Shown: in pieces, positions 1 to 6,179 of the stretch
How the letters are laid out: each line of letters begins with the position of its first letter
Numbering within the stretch: the stretch's first letter is position 1
Assembly (NCBI GenBank): GCA_013151535.1
Contig: JAADIC010000362.1
Location: 1-7,232 of the forward strand
Length of the DNA: 7,232 nt
Direction: 5' to 3'
Source of the DNA: Alphaproteobacteria bacterium
GTDB lineage: Bacteria; Pseudomonadota; Alphaproteobacteria; Rhodobacterales; Rhodobacteraceae
The notes under the pieces: model-generated
The model's input: only the letters and a program-made list of their open reading frames with translations
The model's database searches: none
What the model was told of the DNA's origin: nothing
Translations under genes and position numbers: made by a program

Positions 1-532
1 CGAAGTTCTGGATTTCGTGTCGCCAATTGCGCGGGAAACCATGCTGCTGAGGGTCTATGAATTTGAAGTCGCCGAAACCGGCAAGCGGCTTGATGTTGTG
101 CACGGCAGCACAAAAACTAAAATTCGCCTGCCGTTTTCGCTGTTCGATCACGAAGATCAGGATGAATTGCGCGCCCGCTTCCCGGAATTTTCGATCATCC
201 GCAAAGAGCGTGCCCTGAGTGATGAACAATGGAATCGCCTGCGCTTTGACAAACTGGCGCAGGGGCTGGAAATTACCGGCAAGGACAACCCGAAAGCCTA
301 TGCAAAACGCCGCGACGCACTTGTTGACAGCATCGGCGAAGGGGCGGCGGATCGTCGGCTCAAGACCAATCGGGTGGGGACGGACGGGTGTTGTGGCAAG
401 GGCTGCAACGGCTGTCTGATGTTTTGGCAGGATGATATGTACGCCAAAGCCCGTGAAATGGTTCTGAAGCGAAAGCAGGGTGAACAGCTTAGTCGCGCTG
501 AGGCGGCACAATTGAAGCTGCCTGCTGAATAG
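1..532 (+). CDS. Probable U32-family peptidase, C-terminal part (5' end outside window)
   Basis: The reading frame is open to the left edge (first full codon at base 2, reading EVLDFVSP), so this is the tail of a longer gene. The GTG at 17 is probably not the true start. About 176 residues are visible. The pattern EVLDFVSP, then LLRVYEFE, TGKRLDVVHG and IRLPF resembles the small beta-barrel domain that ends many U32 proteins (YegQ/YhbU type), where a 'GD-x-LE...P' opening is followed by 'G-x-P-x-D' and a short hydrophobic strand. After it comes a charged helical stretch and then a tight cysteine cluster, CCGKGCNGC (bases 389-415), close to the C terminus. I recall such an end from alphaproteobacterial U32 proteins but cannot verify it here. 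U32 relatives act as collagenase-like proteases or as Fe-S proteins in tRNA/rRNA hydroxylation and ubiquinone synthesis. Which role applies cannot be told without the N-terminal domain. The coding call is firm; the family call is moderate. Confidence 0.68.
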   Translation, partial: EVLDFVSPIARETMLLRVYEFEVAETGKRLDVVHGSTKTKIRLPFSLFDHEDQDELRARFPEFSIIRKERALSDEQWNRLRFDKLAQGLEITGKDNPKAYAKRRDALVDSIGEGAADRRLKTNRVGTDGCCGKGCNGCLMFWQDDMYAKAREMVLKRKQGEQLSRAEAAQLKLPAE

Positions 533-586
533 AGTGATTCCTCTTTGCCGGGAAAACCTGTAGGCTTGGTAAAAAAGTGGTGAAAC

Positions 587-1501
587 TTGGCAGATAACAG
601 GCAACTCAGTATCTATTTGAACGACGGTTTGCGCCAAGATGTCGCGGACGGTCGCCACAACTTTTTCGGCATCCTGATCGGTGCCTTTGAATCGCGCGGC
701 TTCAAGGTTAGTCTTCGCCCCAATACGGAAGACGAGCGCCTGGAATCTGAAGGGCGCGACGGGTACAGCCTGTTCCATCTCGAAACCCCATTTCACAACC
801 GGGCGCTGGATGTGCGGCTGGCCTATATGTATCCGTTTTGGCGGATCGAAAGCGCGCAATGGCGCGAGGAGTATCGCGTCGCGCAGAAGACCTTTGATCC
901 CACCGAGGTCAATGAGGATGACGCGCGCAAATTCACCCGTTTCTGGCGCAAAAAGCTGCTGGGCAATATGGGCGCGGCGTCAAAACATGGCAGCCATGTT
1001 CTGGTGGCGATGCAGGGGCGATTGCTGGATCAACGGCATGGGCAGGCGATGACACCGATTGCGATGATCCGCGAAGTTCTGGTGCAAGACAGGTTTCGCC
1101 AGGTTGTCGTCAAGCTGCATCCGAAGGAGCCGTATACCAACGCGGAACTGGCGGCACTTGAGGAGTTTGAAAACAACCCGCGCGTCGAATTTGGCAGTGG
1201 CGACATTCACACCCTGATTGAGGATTGCGATTATATCGTGACCCAAAACTCAAGCGTGGCCTTCAAAGGCTTGCTGCAGAATACGCCTGCGGTACTGTTT
1301 GGCGAGGTGGATTTTCATCATATTCTGGAAAGCGTAAACCGCGACGGGGCCGCCCGTGCGTTTCGGAATATTCGTTCTAAAAGAATTCCTTACGCCAAGT
1401 ACCTCTACTGGTTTCTTCAGATGAATACGATCAATGCAGGTCGCGAGGGTGCGGCGGAAAAAATCCTGAACAATTGTCGAGAGCTTGGCTGGGAAGTTTA
1501 A
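587..1501 (+). CDS. Capsular polysaccharide biosynthesis-like protein (KpsS/KpsC-type glycosyltransferase fold)
   Basis: A 304-residue protein with no signal peptide or membrane segment, so probably cytoplasmic. An N-terminal alpha/beta half contains the aromatic stretch AYMYPFWRIESAQW (residues 79-92). The second half has a Rossmann-like pattern: strand VLVAMQG (138-144), VVVKLHPKE (173-181), then DYIVTQNSSVAFKGLL (215-230) and TPAVLFGEVDFHHI (233-246). A 'K-x-HP' strand followed by 'T-x-(S/N)S-x-(A/V)FE/K-x-LL' and 'PV-x-x-FG-x-x-(F/D)(Y/F)' is typical of the capsule-synthesis family (PF05159-like), which transfers Kdo or other sugars onto lipid-linked or surface glycans. The donor and acceptor are not readable. 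The start is TTG at 587: an in-frame TGA at 581-583 rules out anything earlier, and no strong Shine-Dalgarno is seen (only AAAAAAGTGG just upstream). It follows the U32 gene by 54 bases on the same strand, so co-transcription is possible. Its TAA overlaps the stop of the convergent GT61 gene. Confidence 0.8.
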   Translation: MADNRQLSIYLNDGLRQDVADGRHNFFGILIGAFESRGFKVSLRPNTEDERLESEGRDGYSLFHLETPFHNRALDVRLAYMYPFWRIESAQWREEYRVAQKTFDPTEVNEDDARKFTRFWRKKLLGNMGAASKHGSHVLVAMQGRLLDQRHGQAMTPIAMIREVLVQDRFRQVVVKLHPKEPYTNAELAALEEFENNPRVEFGSGDIHTLIEDCDYIVTQNSSVAFKGLLQNTPAVLFGEVDFHHILESVNRDGAARAFRNIRSKRIPYAKYLYWFLQMNTINAGREGAAEKILNNCRELGWEV

Positions 1502-2607
1502 GCTGGTGGCACATAAAGTTTGAAACCGATTTTCTGACGCTCCTCCAGAACCTCCATCACATCGGCGCGCTGGGCGTCGGTCATGTCGGGCCAGGGGGTG
1601 TTGCCGGTAATCAACCCGCCTTCTTTCAGGGCGCGATAGGTCTCAGAAAAATCAAGCTCACCATATGACAGCCGACTTGGCCGGGCGTTGTTCACCGGAA
1701 TCCAGTGGCATTTCAAGGCATTCACCGTCACCGTATCGATGTTGCAAAACGCTTTGAACTGCAATTCAAACTGCTCGGCCACGTTCGGGCGGCGTGCCAT
1801 CACGGCGATTTTGGTTGTCGGCTTCACCACCAAAGCCGCCATATGCAAAGGCGAGCCGTCGGGTGAGACGATGTAATCCGCTGATTTATAGGCTTCGAGC
1901 TGTTCTTCATGGCTGTGCTTTTGCGGATGGAAAATGCGATAGCCTTCAGCCTCAAGAAACCCTTCGATCACGGTTTCACCGATCAAACCGCCGCGCTGTT
2001 GCGGCAGTTCCGAACGGGAAACATACAGTTTTTTCGCCCCGTCATCGGCGATCTTCCGGCCCATGCGCGAGCGCATGAAATCGCGGTACTCCGGCAGGCC
2101 TTCGATCATGCCGAACATGCCGAACCCCTGTTGCGGCACATAAACCGTATCAAAAATTGCCGGGTCAGGCAGGTTGTAAACCGGGCAATCAATACCCAGC
2201 AGGCGCAGAAACGGGGTGTAGACATTCAGCACATGGTCGATTTGCCGCTGAACTTTGGGGATGAAAACGATACCGTCGATTTGGTCTTTTAGCTGTTCAT
2301 AGGCCCAAAGCCGCGAGGTGGTCTCGACCAGAAAATGCCCGAAATGCCCGAACATCAATCCACCAAACATCATTTTGCCGGGCAGTTTTTCAACCTCGTC
2401 CGCTGCGGGAATACGCGGCGGCAGGGAAAATTCGCGCCCGTCGCGCCATGTGACACTTTCGGCGATCAGCTCATTTTGTGGGGTCAGAACGCCGGAATTC
2501 AGCGGCTGCATGGTGTCAACGTCGCTTGGAATCGGCACGATAATGCCGTTTTCAATCTCGCGAATCACCGGCGGTGTGCCCAGTTTCAGATCGGGGGGGA
2601 TGGTCAT
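1498..2607 (-). CDS. GT61-family (DUF563) glycosyltransferase
   Basis: A 369-residue protein. The GT61/DUF563 signature is clear: FGHFGHFLVETTSRLW (residues 86-101), a strand DGIVFIP (111-117), the KLYVSRS motif (193-199) that follows the central linker, the stretch IFHPQKHSHEEQLEAY (225-240) and a late YIVSPDGSPLHMAALV segment (245-260) corresponding to the nucleotide-sugar-binding side of the fold. Members of this family transfer sugars such as xylose, arabinose or GlcNAc. In alphaproteobacteria they usually sit in surface polysaccharide or LPS-related loci; the substrate here is unknown. There is no signal peptide or transmembrane helix, so it probably acts in the cytoplasm or at the inner membrane face. 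The ATG at 2605-2607 has AAGG ten bases upstream (2618-2621), and this site overlaps the TAA of the hydrolase gene (2620-2622). The two genes are therefore almost certainly co-transcribed and probably translationally coupled. The 3' end overlaps the convergent capsule-like gene at its stop codon. Confidence 0.87.
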   Translation of the reverse strand: MTIPPDLKLGTPPVIREIENGIIVPIPSDVDTMQPLNSGVLTPQNELIAESVTWRDGREFSLPPRIPAADEVEKLPGKMMFGGLMFGHFGHFLVETTSRLWAYEQLKDQIDGIVFIPKVQRQIDHVLNVYTPFLRLLGIDCPVYNLPDPAIFDTVYVPQQGFGMFGMIEGLPEYRDFMRSRMGRKIADDGAKKLYVSRSELPQQRGGLIGETVIEGFLEAEGYRIFHPQKHSHEEQLEAYKSADYIVSPDGSPLHMAALVVKPTTKIAVMARRPNVAEQFELQFKAFCNIDTVTVNALKCHWIPVNNARPSRLSYGELDFSETYRALKEGGLITGNTPWPDMTDAQRADVMEVLEERQKIGFKLYVPPA

Positions 2608-2619
2608 CTGCTTGATACC

Positions 2620-3579
2620 TTAGTTCTTTTCCTGGTTGTCCTGAAACAACTTTTTGCGTTTCTTCAGCGCGTTGGGAAGGTTTGGATTGCCCGAAGCCGC
2701 CTTTGCACCCCTGATGATCCGGTCCGCCAGACCCCAGTGGCCTTTGGACATGGCCAGATCAATCAGCCCGAAATAATACCACGGCAATTTGCGCCGACTG
2801 CGATAGAGATCGTTGTAAATTTCCGATGTCATTTCACCGGTGACACACATGCCGGTGACGCTTTTCAGAATTCCGGCGCGACGCATGAAAACCACAGTTT
2901 TATGGCCAACATAGTTGGAGTGCAGATGCACGATATTGTCACCCGAGAAACGGTGGGCGTGGATCTTGTCGCCCTCCATATAGGGATCATAACACAGGTA
3001 AACCCTGGCGGCGGTTGCGGTCAGGGCGGCGGCATCGGCGTAACGCCCGTTCCAATCCTGCTGACGTCCACGGTTGAAACGTTTCTCCCACGGCACGAGG
3101 GATTTTTTTAACGTCGATTGTGGCGAGTATGCCAGAACGATTGCGCCCGGCGACAGCCCGCAAAACGCGCAGGCGGCATAGGCACCCATGGAGGTGCCGG
3201 TGAAAACCACCTTTTTGAAGCGCTTGAAAAACCCCTGATCGCGTAGACCTTCGAGATAATCAAACAGCAGATCATCCCGATACCAGTTGGCGTCAAACGA
3301 AATGATGCCAAGGCTTGACCAGTTATTATCGGCGTAAAATTTGTCACCCCAGGCCTCGCGCTCAAGACTGCTGTCATTGACGGCAGACAGATTGTCAAAG
3401 GCCACGACCAGCGTATCATCACCACGCGCCACATGAACGGCGGCGAATTTCTGGTAGTTGACGTAAAAGCCGTGCGGGCGGCTCAGCTTGTGGCCATCCA
3501 CCTTGCCCTTGCGCATTTCGCGCAGCCAAGGCGGGGCCATTTTGCCCGCATTCGGATCAGGTTTGTCGATTTTGCCCAT
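2620..3579 (-). CDS. Alpha/beta-hydrolase-fold protein, probably acting on surface glycan or its precursors
   Basis: A 319-residue protein. Strand VVFTGTSMGAYAACAF (residues 124-139) forms a classical nucleophile elbow G-x-S-x-G with Ser130. Asp198 (CYDPYMEGD, 196-204) and His226 (YVGHKTVVF, 223-231) follow in the usual order and spacing for the acid and histidine of a catalytic triad, so an active serine hydrolase or acyltransferase is plausible. The N-terminal part has HGFYVNYQKFAAVHV (36-50), LVVAFDNL (57-64) and SFDANWYRDD (94-103); a middle AYSPQSTLKKSLVPWEKRF (150-168) follows the nucleophile strand. The C terminus is very basic (KKRKKLF, 306-312). There is no signal peptide. The ATG at 3577-3579 has GAGGGG just upstream (3583-3588). 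It is the first gene of a two-gene operon with the GT61 enzyme, 12 bases apart, so a role in modifying (for example acylating or deacylating) the same glycan is a reasonable inference. The substrate is not known, and a non-catalytic role is possible. Confidence 0.82.
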   Translation of the reverse strand: MGKIDKPDPNAGKMAPPWLREMRKGKVDGHKLSRPHGFYVNYQKFAAVHVARGDDTLVVAFDNLSAVNDSSLEREAWGDKFYADNNWSSLGIISFDANWYRDDLLFDYLEGLRDQGFFKRFKKVVFTGTSMGAYAACAFCGLSPGAIVLAYSPQSTLKKSLVPWEKRFNRGRQQDWNGRYADAAALTATAARVYLCYDPYMEGDKIHAHRFSGDNIVHLHSNYVGHKTVVFMRRAGILKSVTGMCVTGEMTSEIYNDLYRSRRKLPWYYFGLIDLAMSKGHWGLADRIIRGAKAASGNPNLPNALKKRKKLFQDNQEKN

Positions 3580-3743
3580 GAACCCCTCGCAAACAAGTGC
3601 GATACCTACAATTTGCGGTATGGGAGGCCACTTGCCCGTGGCTTGTCAATTGAGATGCCCAACACCTAACCCGCGACACAATTGGGGCTAGGTTTGGTTC
3701 TAGGGGGTGTTTATGGCCTAAAAATGGCAAAGCGGTCACATCG
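3580..3743 (-). promoter_or_regulatory. Leader/promoter region of the hydrolase-GT61 operon with short inverted repeats
   Basis: These 164 bases separate the RTX stop codon from the hydrolase start, and no gene is seen in them. Read on the minus strand there is a consensus-like -35 box TTGACA (3644-3649), but no good -10 box at 16-18 bases. Between it and the start lie three perfect 5-bp inverted repeats in series: GCCAC/GTGGC (3627-3642, 6-base loop), ATACC/GGTAT (3602-3621, 10-base loop) and TCGCA/TGCGA (3587-3602, 6-base loop). The last one touches the ribosome binding site. Further upstream are ACCTA/TAGGT (3664-3693) and two CAATTG palindromes 32 bases apart (3647 and 3679). A promoter somewhere here is likely because the operon needs one. 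The individual sites are tentative. Confidence 0.4.
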
Positions 3744-6062
3744 CTAGAATATGAAATCACCGGCATCCAGGATCGACTTAGTTTCGTTTTCGATCAACAA
3801 CATACTGCCATCTGCAAATTCCAGACGCACACCAGCGCTATAATCAAACGCAATCGCCAGAACATCGGCAATACCGGTGAGGCCGAAACTGGTCAGGTCA
3901 ATCTGGTCGGTGCCGTCCTCCCAATCCTTGATCTTGTCATAACCGCCAGCCAGCTCGAACACAAAGGTATCGGCTGAGCTTCCGCCGGTCAGGCTGTCGT
4001 TCCCCGCCCCGCCATTCAGCGTGTCGAGCCCGTTCTCGCCATATAGATAGTCATCACCATCACCACCATTGACCGTATCATCCCCTTTGCCGCCGAATAA
4101 CCGGTCGATGCCCGCATCACCGTTCAGCGTATCATTGCCCTTGCCGCCGGTCAGCTTGTCGTCATCCGCCCCACCGTTCAGGGTGTCGTCATCCCCGTTG
4201 CCATAAAGAAAATCATTACCGGCATCGCCGCTGATGATGTCATTACCAGCACTTCCGGTGGCAACATCCGCCCCGGTCCCACCATTGATTGTGTCGACAC
4301 CGGCACCACCGCTTATGCTGTCGTCGCCGCCATCGCCGTCCATCTGATCGCCACCGCCCTTGGATTTGATGATGTCATTGCCGCTACCGCCTGCCAGGAT
4401 GTTGACACCGCTACTGCCAATCAGCCTGTCGTCGTAGCTTGAGCCGGTCACCGTTTCGATACTAATCAATGTATCATTGCCATCGCCGCCCTTCACATTG
4501 CCCCATGTCAGATACACCTGCACACCCGAGGCCGCAAACGCATAAGATACGATATCGGAGCCCAGACCGCCGTCGATAACGTTGTTGCCACTGTCGCCAA
4601 ACAAAAGGTCGTCGTAACCCGAGCCGGTCAGATTCTCAAAATCCGAGAGTGTGTCGAACCCGCCGCCAAGCGTATCCTGCAGCACACCCTGTGTGGCAAG
4701 CGACACCTTAACGCCGCTGCTCGAGGAGGCGTAAGATACCGTATCAACACCGGCCCCGCCGCCCATGATATCGTCGCCGGGGCCGGCCCCGGTTTCGCCG
4801 CCGCCGTCGATTGTGTTGTCATTGGCATCCCCGGTCAGGATATCGTCCAGATTGGAGCCGGTCAAATTTATGAAGTTTGAAAGCGTATCCAGCCCGGCGC
4901 CAATCGTGTCTTGTTGCGAACCCTGCAAGGCAAGGCTGACCGTCACACCGAAAAACGAGGCATCATAAGAAACAGTGTCGGTGCCCGCGCCACCGTCCAG
5001 GGTGTCATCGTCCTGACCTCCGTCAATCAGGTCATCACCCTCATTGCCGTAAATGAAATCGTCCCCCGAGCCGCCGTTTAGAACATCATTGCCACCCGAG
5101 ACAATCGTACCACCGGAATTGGTTTCATAATCGCCATAAATCGTATCATTGCCCGCACTGCCATCAATGGTGTCATCACCGCCCGTGAACGTGGTGCCGG
5201 CTGAAATGGTTTTGACATCGCCGTATAACAGATCGGTACCGGCAATTGAGCCGTAAATCGTATCATCACCACCAACCAGAGTTCCGGTTGTCAGCAGGTT
5301 CGCGTCGCCATAAATCGTGGCATTTGCCGAAAATCGCACATTGATAGTATCGTTGCCACCCGTGAGGGTTCCGAAATTTGAATTCGCATCCCCAAAAATC
5401 AGAATGCTGCTCGACGTGCTAATGGCAGATGGCGCGGTCATGTCTATGATATCGTCACCGCCCACCAACACACCTGTCGTACTGTTGATATTCACATCTA
5501 AATAGATGCCGCCAGTTGGCTGTGTGGCGGTAAACATGACCGAGTCATCGCCACCTGTCAGATTGCCCGAATTGGTTCCGGCATCCGCATAGTAAAAGAA
5601 AGATCCACCACCACCGGCGTAATCCAGCGTGTCGTTCTGCGCGATAAGGGTCTCACCCGACGAGATATTGAGGAAATCACCATAATAATAGCGCGGCACA
5701 AATCCCGGCGCGCCGGTTTCCGCCGGTGTGATCGTATCGGCACCCGCAAGCGTCGCCCGCCAGAACGAATCGCCCGAAGCGACAAGATCCATGACGTCTG
5801 GATACTCGGATGGATCAAAAGAGATCGTGATGTCCGTACCGCCGTCATTTCGGCTGTCAAAATCAATCCGGGATACGGTGCCGCTGGTGGGCACGCCGCC
5901 AGCATAGGTGAAACTTCCGGTCAGCGTGATAACCGTCAAACCGTCGGTTGCCATATATTCCAAGACGGTTGCGGTTTGTGTTTGATAGGATCCGACCTCT
6001 ACAAGTGTCAGGTCATACATTTCAAAGGTATCGTCGCTTGCGGACGCGTCAAAAACTGCCAT
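3744..6062 (-). CDS. Secreted RTX calcium-binding protein (hemolysin-type repeats) with type I secretion C terminus
   Basis: A 772-residue protein without cysteine or histidine and without an N-terminal signal peptide, as expected for a type I secretion substrate. Architecture: residues 1-126 form a beta-rich non-repeat head with SFTYAGG, GTVSRIDF and TDITISFD strands and LAGADTIT. Residues 127-337 are seven repeats of mostly 29 residues (Y-G-D...GG-D-D-T-I). Residues 338-361 are irregular nonapeptides. Residues 362-559 are three modules of about 60 residues (DTVSY...GV-x-VSL...LTGS...DD). Residues 558-701 are 16 consecutive RTX nonapeptides (GGxGxDxUx), which fold as a Ca2+-binding beta-roll. 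Residues 702-772 are a typical C-terminal secretion domain: YDKIKDWEDGTDQIDLTSFG, then a terminal DAGDFIF. The ATG at 6060-6062 has AAGG nine bases upstream (6072-6075). It is probably exported in one step by an ABC/MFP/TolC system, not encoded here, and folds outside in calcium. No protease, lipase or toxin domain is recognised. An adhesin, matrix or S-layer-like role is a guess. Confidence 0.93.
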   Translation of the reverse strand: MAVFDASASDDTFEMYDLTLVEVGSYQTQTATVLEYMATDGLTVITLTGSFTYAGGVPTSGTVSRIDFDSRNDGGTDITISFDPSEYPDVMDLVASGDSFWRATLAGADTITPAETGAPGFVPRYYYGDFLNISSGETLIAQNDTLDYAGGGGSFFYYADAGTNSGNLTGGDDSVMFTATQPTGGIYLDVNINSTTGVLVGGDDIIDMTAPSAISTSSSILIFGDANSNFGTLTGGNDTINVRFSANATIYGDANLLTTGTLVGGDDTIYGSIAGTDLLYGDVKTISAGTTFTGGDDTIDGSAGNDTIYGDYETNSGGTIVSGGNDVLNGGSGDDFIYGNEGDDLIDGGQDDDTLDGGAGTDTVSYDASFFGVTVSLALQGSQQDTIGAGLDTLSNFINLTGSNLDDILTGDANDNTIDGGGETGAGPGDDIMGGGAGVDTVSYASSSSGVKVSLATQGVLQDTLGGGFDTLSDFENLTGSGYDDLLFGDSGNNVIDGGLGSDIVSYAFAASGVQVYLTWGNVKGGDGNDTLISIETVTGSSYDDRLIGSSGVNILAGGSGNDIIKSKGGGDQMDGDGGDDSISGGAGVDTINGGTGADVATGSAGNDIISGDAGNDFLYGNGDDDTLNGGADDDKLTGGKGNDTLNGDAGIDRLFGGKGDDTVNGGDGDDYLYGENGLDTLNGGAGNDSLTGGSSADTFVFELAGGYDKIKDWEDGTDQIDLTSFGLTGIADVLAIAFDYSAGVRLEFADGSMLLIENETKSILDAGDFIF
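3960..4391 (-). repeat. Unbroken array of 16 RTX nonapeptides (27-base coding repeats)
   Basis: This segment encodes residues 558-701 of the RTX protein. Every ninth residue position keeps the register: units begin at 558, 567, 576, 585 and so on to 693 without an insertion. Good units include GGSGNDIIK, GGAGVDTIN, GGKGNDTLN, GGKGDDTVN and GGAGNDSLT. Weaker ones (SKGGGDQMD, GGTGADVAT) keep the length but lose some Ca2+-ligand positions. In known structures each pair of such turns binds calcium between the two faces of a parallel beta-roll. Confidence 0.93.
4386..4979 (-). repeat. Three copies of a module of about 60 residues within the RTX protein
   Basis: Copies cover residues 362-421, 440-499 and 503-559. 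The pattern is D-x-VSY-x(4)-GV-x-V-x-L, a loop with QDT-x-G-x-G, then DTLS-x-F-x-NLTGS-x(2)-DD-x-L-GD and N-x-IDGG. Copies 1 and 2 have the same length (60) and match at most structural positions. Copy 3 is diverged: VYLTWGNVKGGDGND replaces the QDT loop, and the end reads SIETVTGSSYDD. Such modules are common between nonapeptide blocks in alphaproteobacterial RTX proteins. They contribute extra beta-roll turns with a longer surface loop. Confidence 0.85.
5052..5684 (-). repeat. Seven tandem repeats of about 29 residues in the N-terminal half of the RTX protein
   Basis: Units at residues 127-157, 158-186, 187-222, 223-250, 251-279, 280-308 and 309-337 have lengths 31, 29, 36, 28, 29, 29 and 29. 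The shared pattern is (Y/F)-G-D-x(5-7)-G-x-(L/I/F)-x-G-G-(D/N)-D-(T/I)-I, followed by about 10 residues ending in a hydrophobic pair. Examples of the core are FGDANSNFGTLTGGNDTI and YGDVKTISAGTTFTGGDDTI. The last three copies carry a recognisable nonapeptide (GSAGNDTIY, GSGDDFIYG). This suggests that each unit is about two RTX turns plus an inserted loop of about 11 residues. Confidence 0.85.
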
Positions 6063-6154
6063 AAAATCTTACCTTACTAGTTTCCAAATTCCGCGACAGT
6101 ATTGCCCGCGAAAGTTGCAAAAGAAAGGTTCAATTTGTAATAATTTGGGCTGGT

Positions 6155-6168
6155 TTCGCCCAGGCGAA
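6155..6168 (-). terminator. Small hairpin after infB, possible weak terminator or processing site
   Basis: TTCGCC and GGCGAA form a perfect 6-bp inverted repeat around a 2-base centre (in RNA probably a 5-bp stem with a 4-base loop), starting about 11 bases after the infB stop codon. No run of T follows on the minus strand (ACCAGCCCAAATTATT comes next), so this is not a convincing intrinsic terminator. The rest of the 117-base gap to the RTX gene (6063-6179) shows no gene and no clear promoter beyond the RTX ribosome binding site. Confidence 0.3.
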
Positions 6169-6179
6169 GATCAGCGATT

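Noticed and set aside
17..532. GTG at 17 as the true start of the first gene
   Set aside because: The frame stays open to the left edge and the residues before the GTG (EVLDF) fit the expected strand of the U32 C-terminal domain, so the gene begins outside the window.
2335..3111. A 258-codon open frame on the plus strand across the GT61 and hydrolase genes
   Set aside because: It runs antisense across the junction of two well-supported genes, has no recognisable domain, and its composition (many H, R, Q and G) is that of a reverse-strand shadow.
3684..3707. Direct repeat of CTAGG 12 bases apart (3688 and 3700) as an operator
   Set aside because: A 5-base repeat is too short to stand on its own and shows no further symmetry or relation to a promoter element.
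3713..3730. GCC-TAAAAAT-GGC as a terminator for the RTX gene
   Set aside because: The stem is only 3 bp and no T run follows in the transcribed direction.
3557..3766. A 69-codon minus-strand open frame in the gap between the RTX gene and the hydrolase
   Set aside because: It overlaps the end of the RTX gene and the start of the hydrolase gene in another frame, and has no recognisable motif. The gap is better explained as a leader/promoter region.
3960..4391. Regular 27-base periodicity that could suggest a CRISPR-like or satellite array
   Set aside because: The period is a whole number of codons, the frame is open throughout and the units translate to classic RTX nonapeptides. There are no unrelated spacers.
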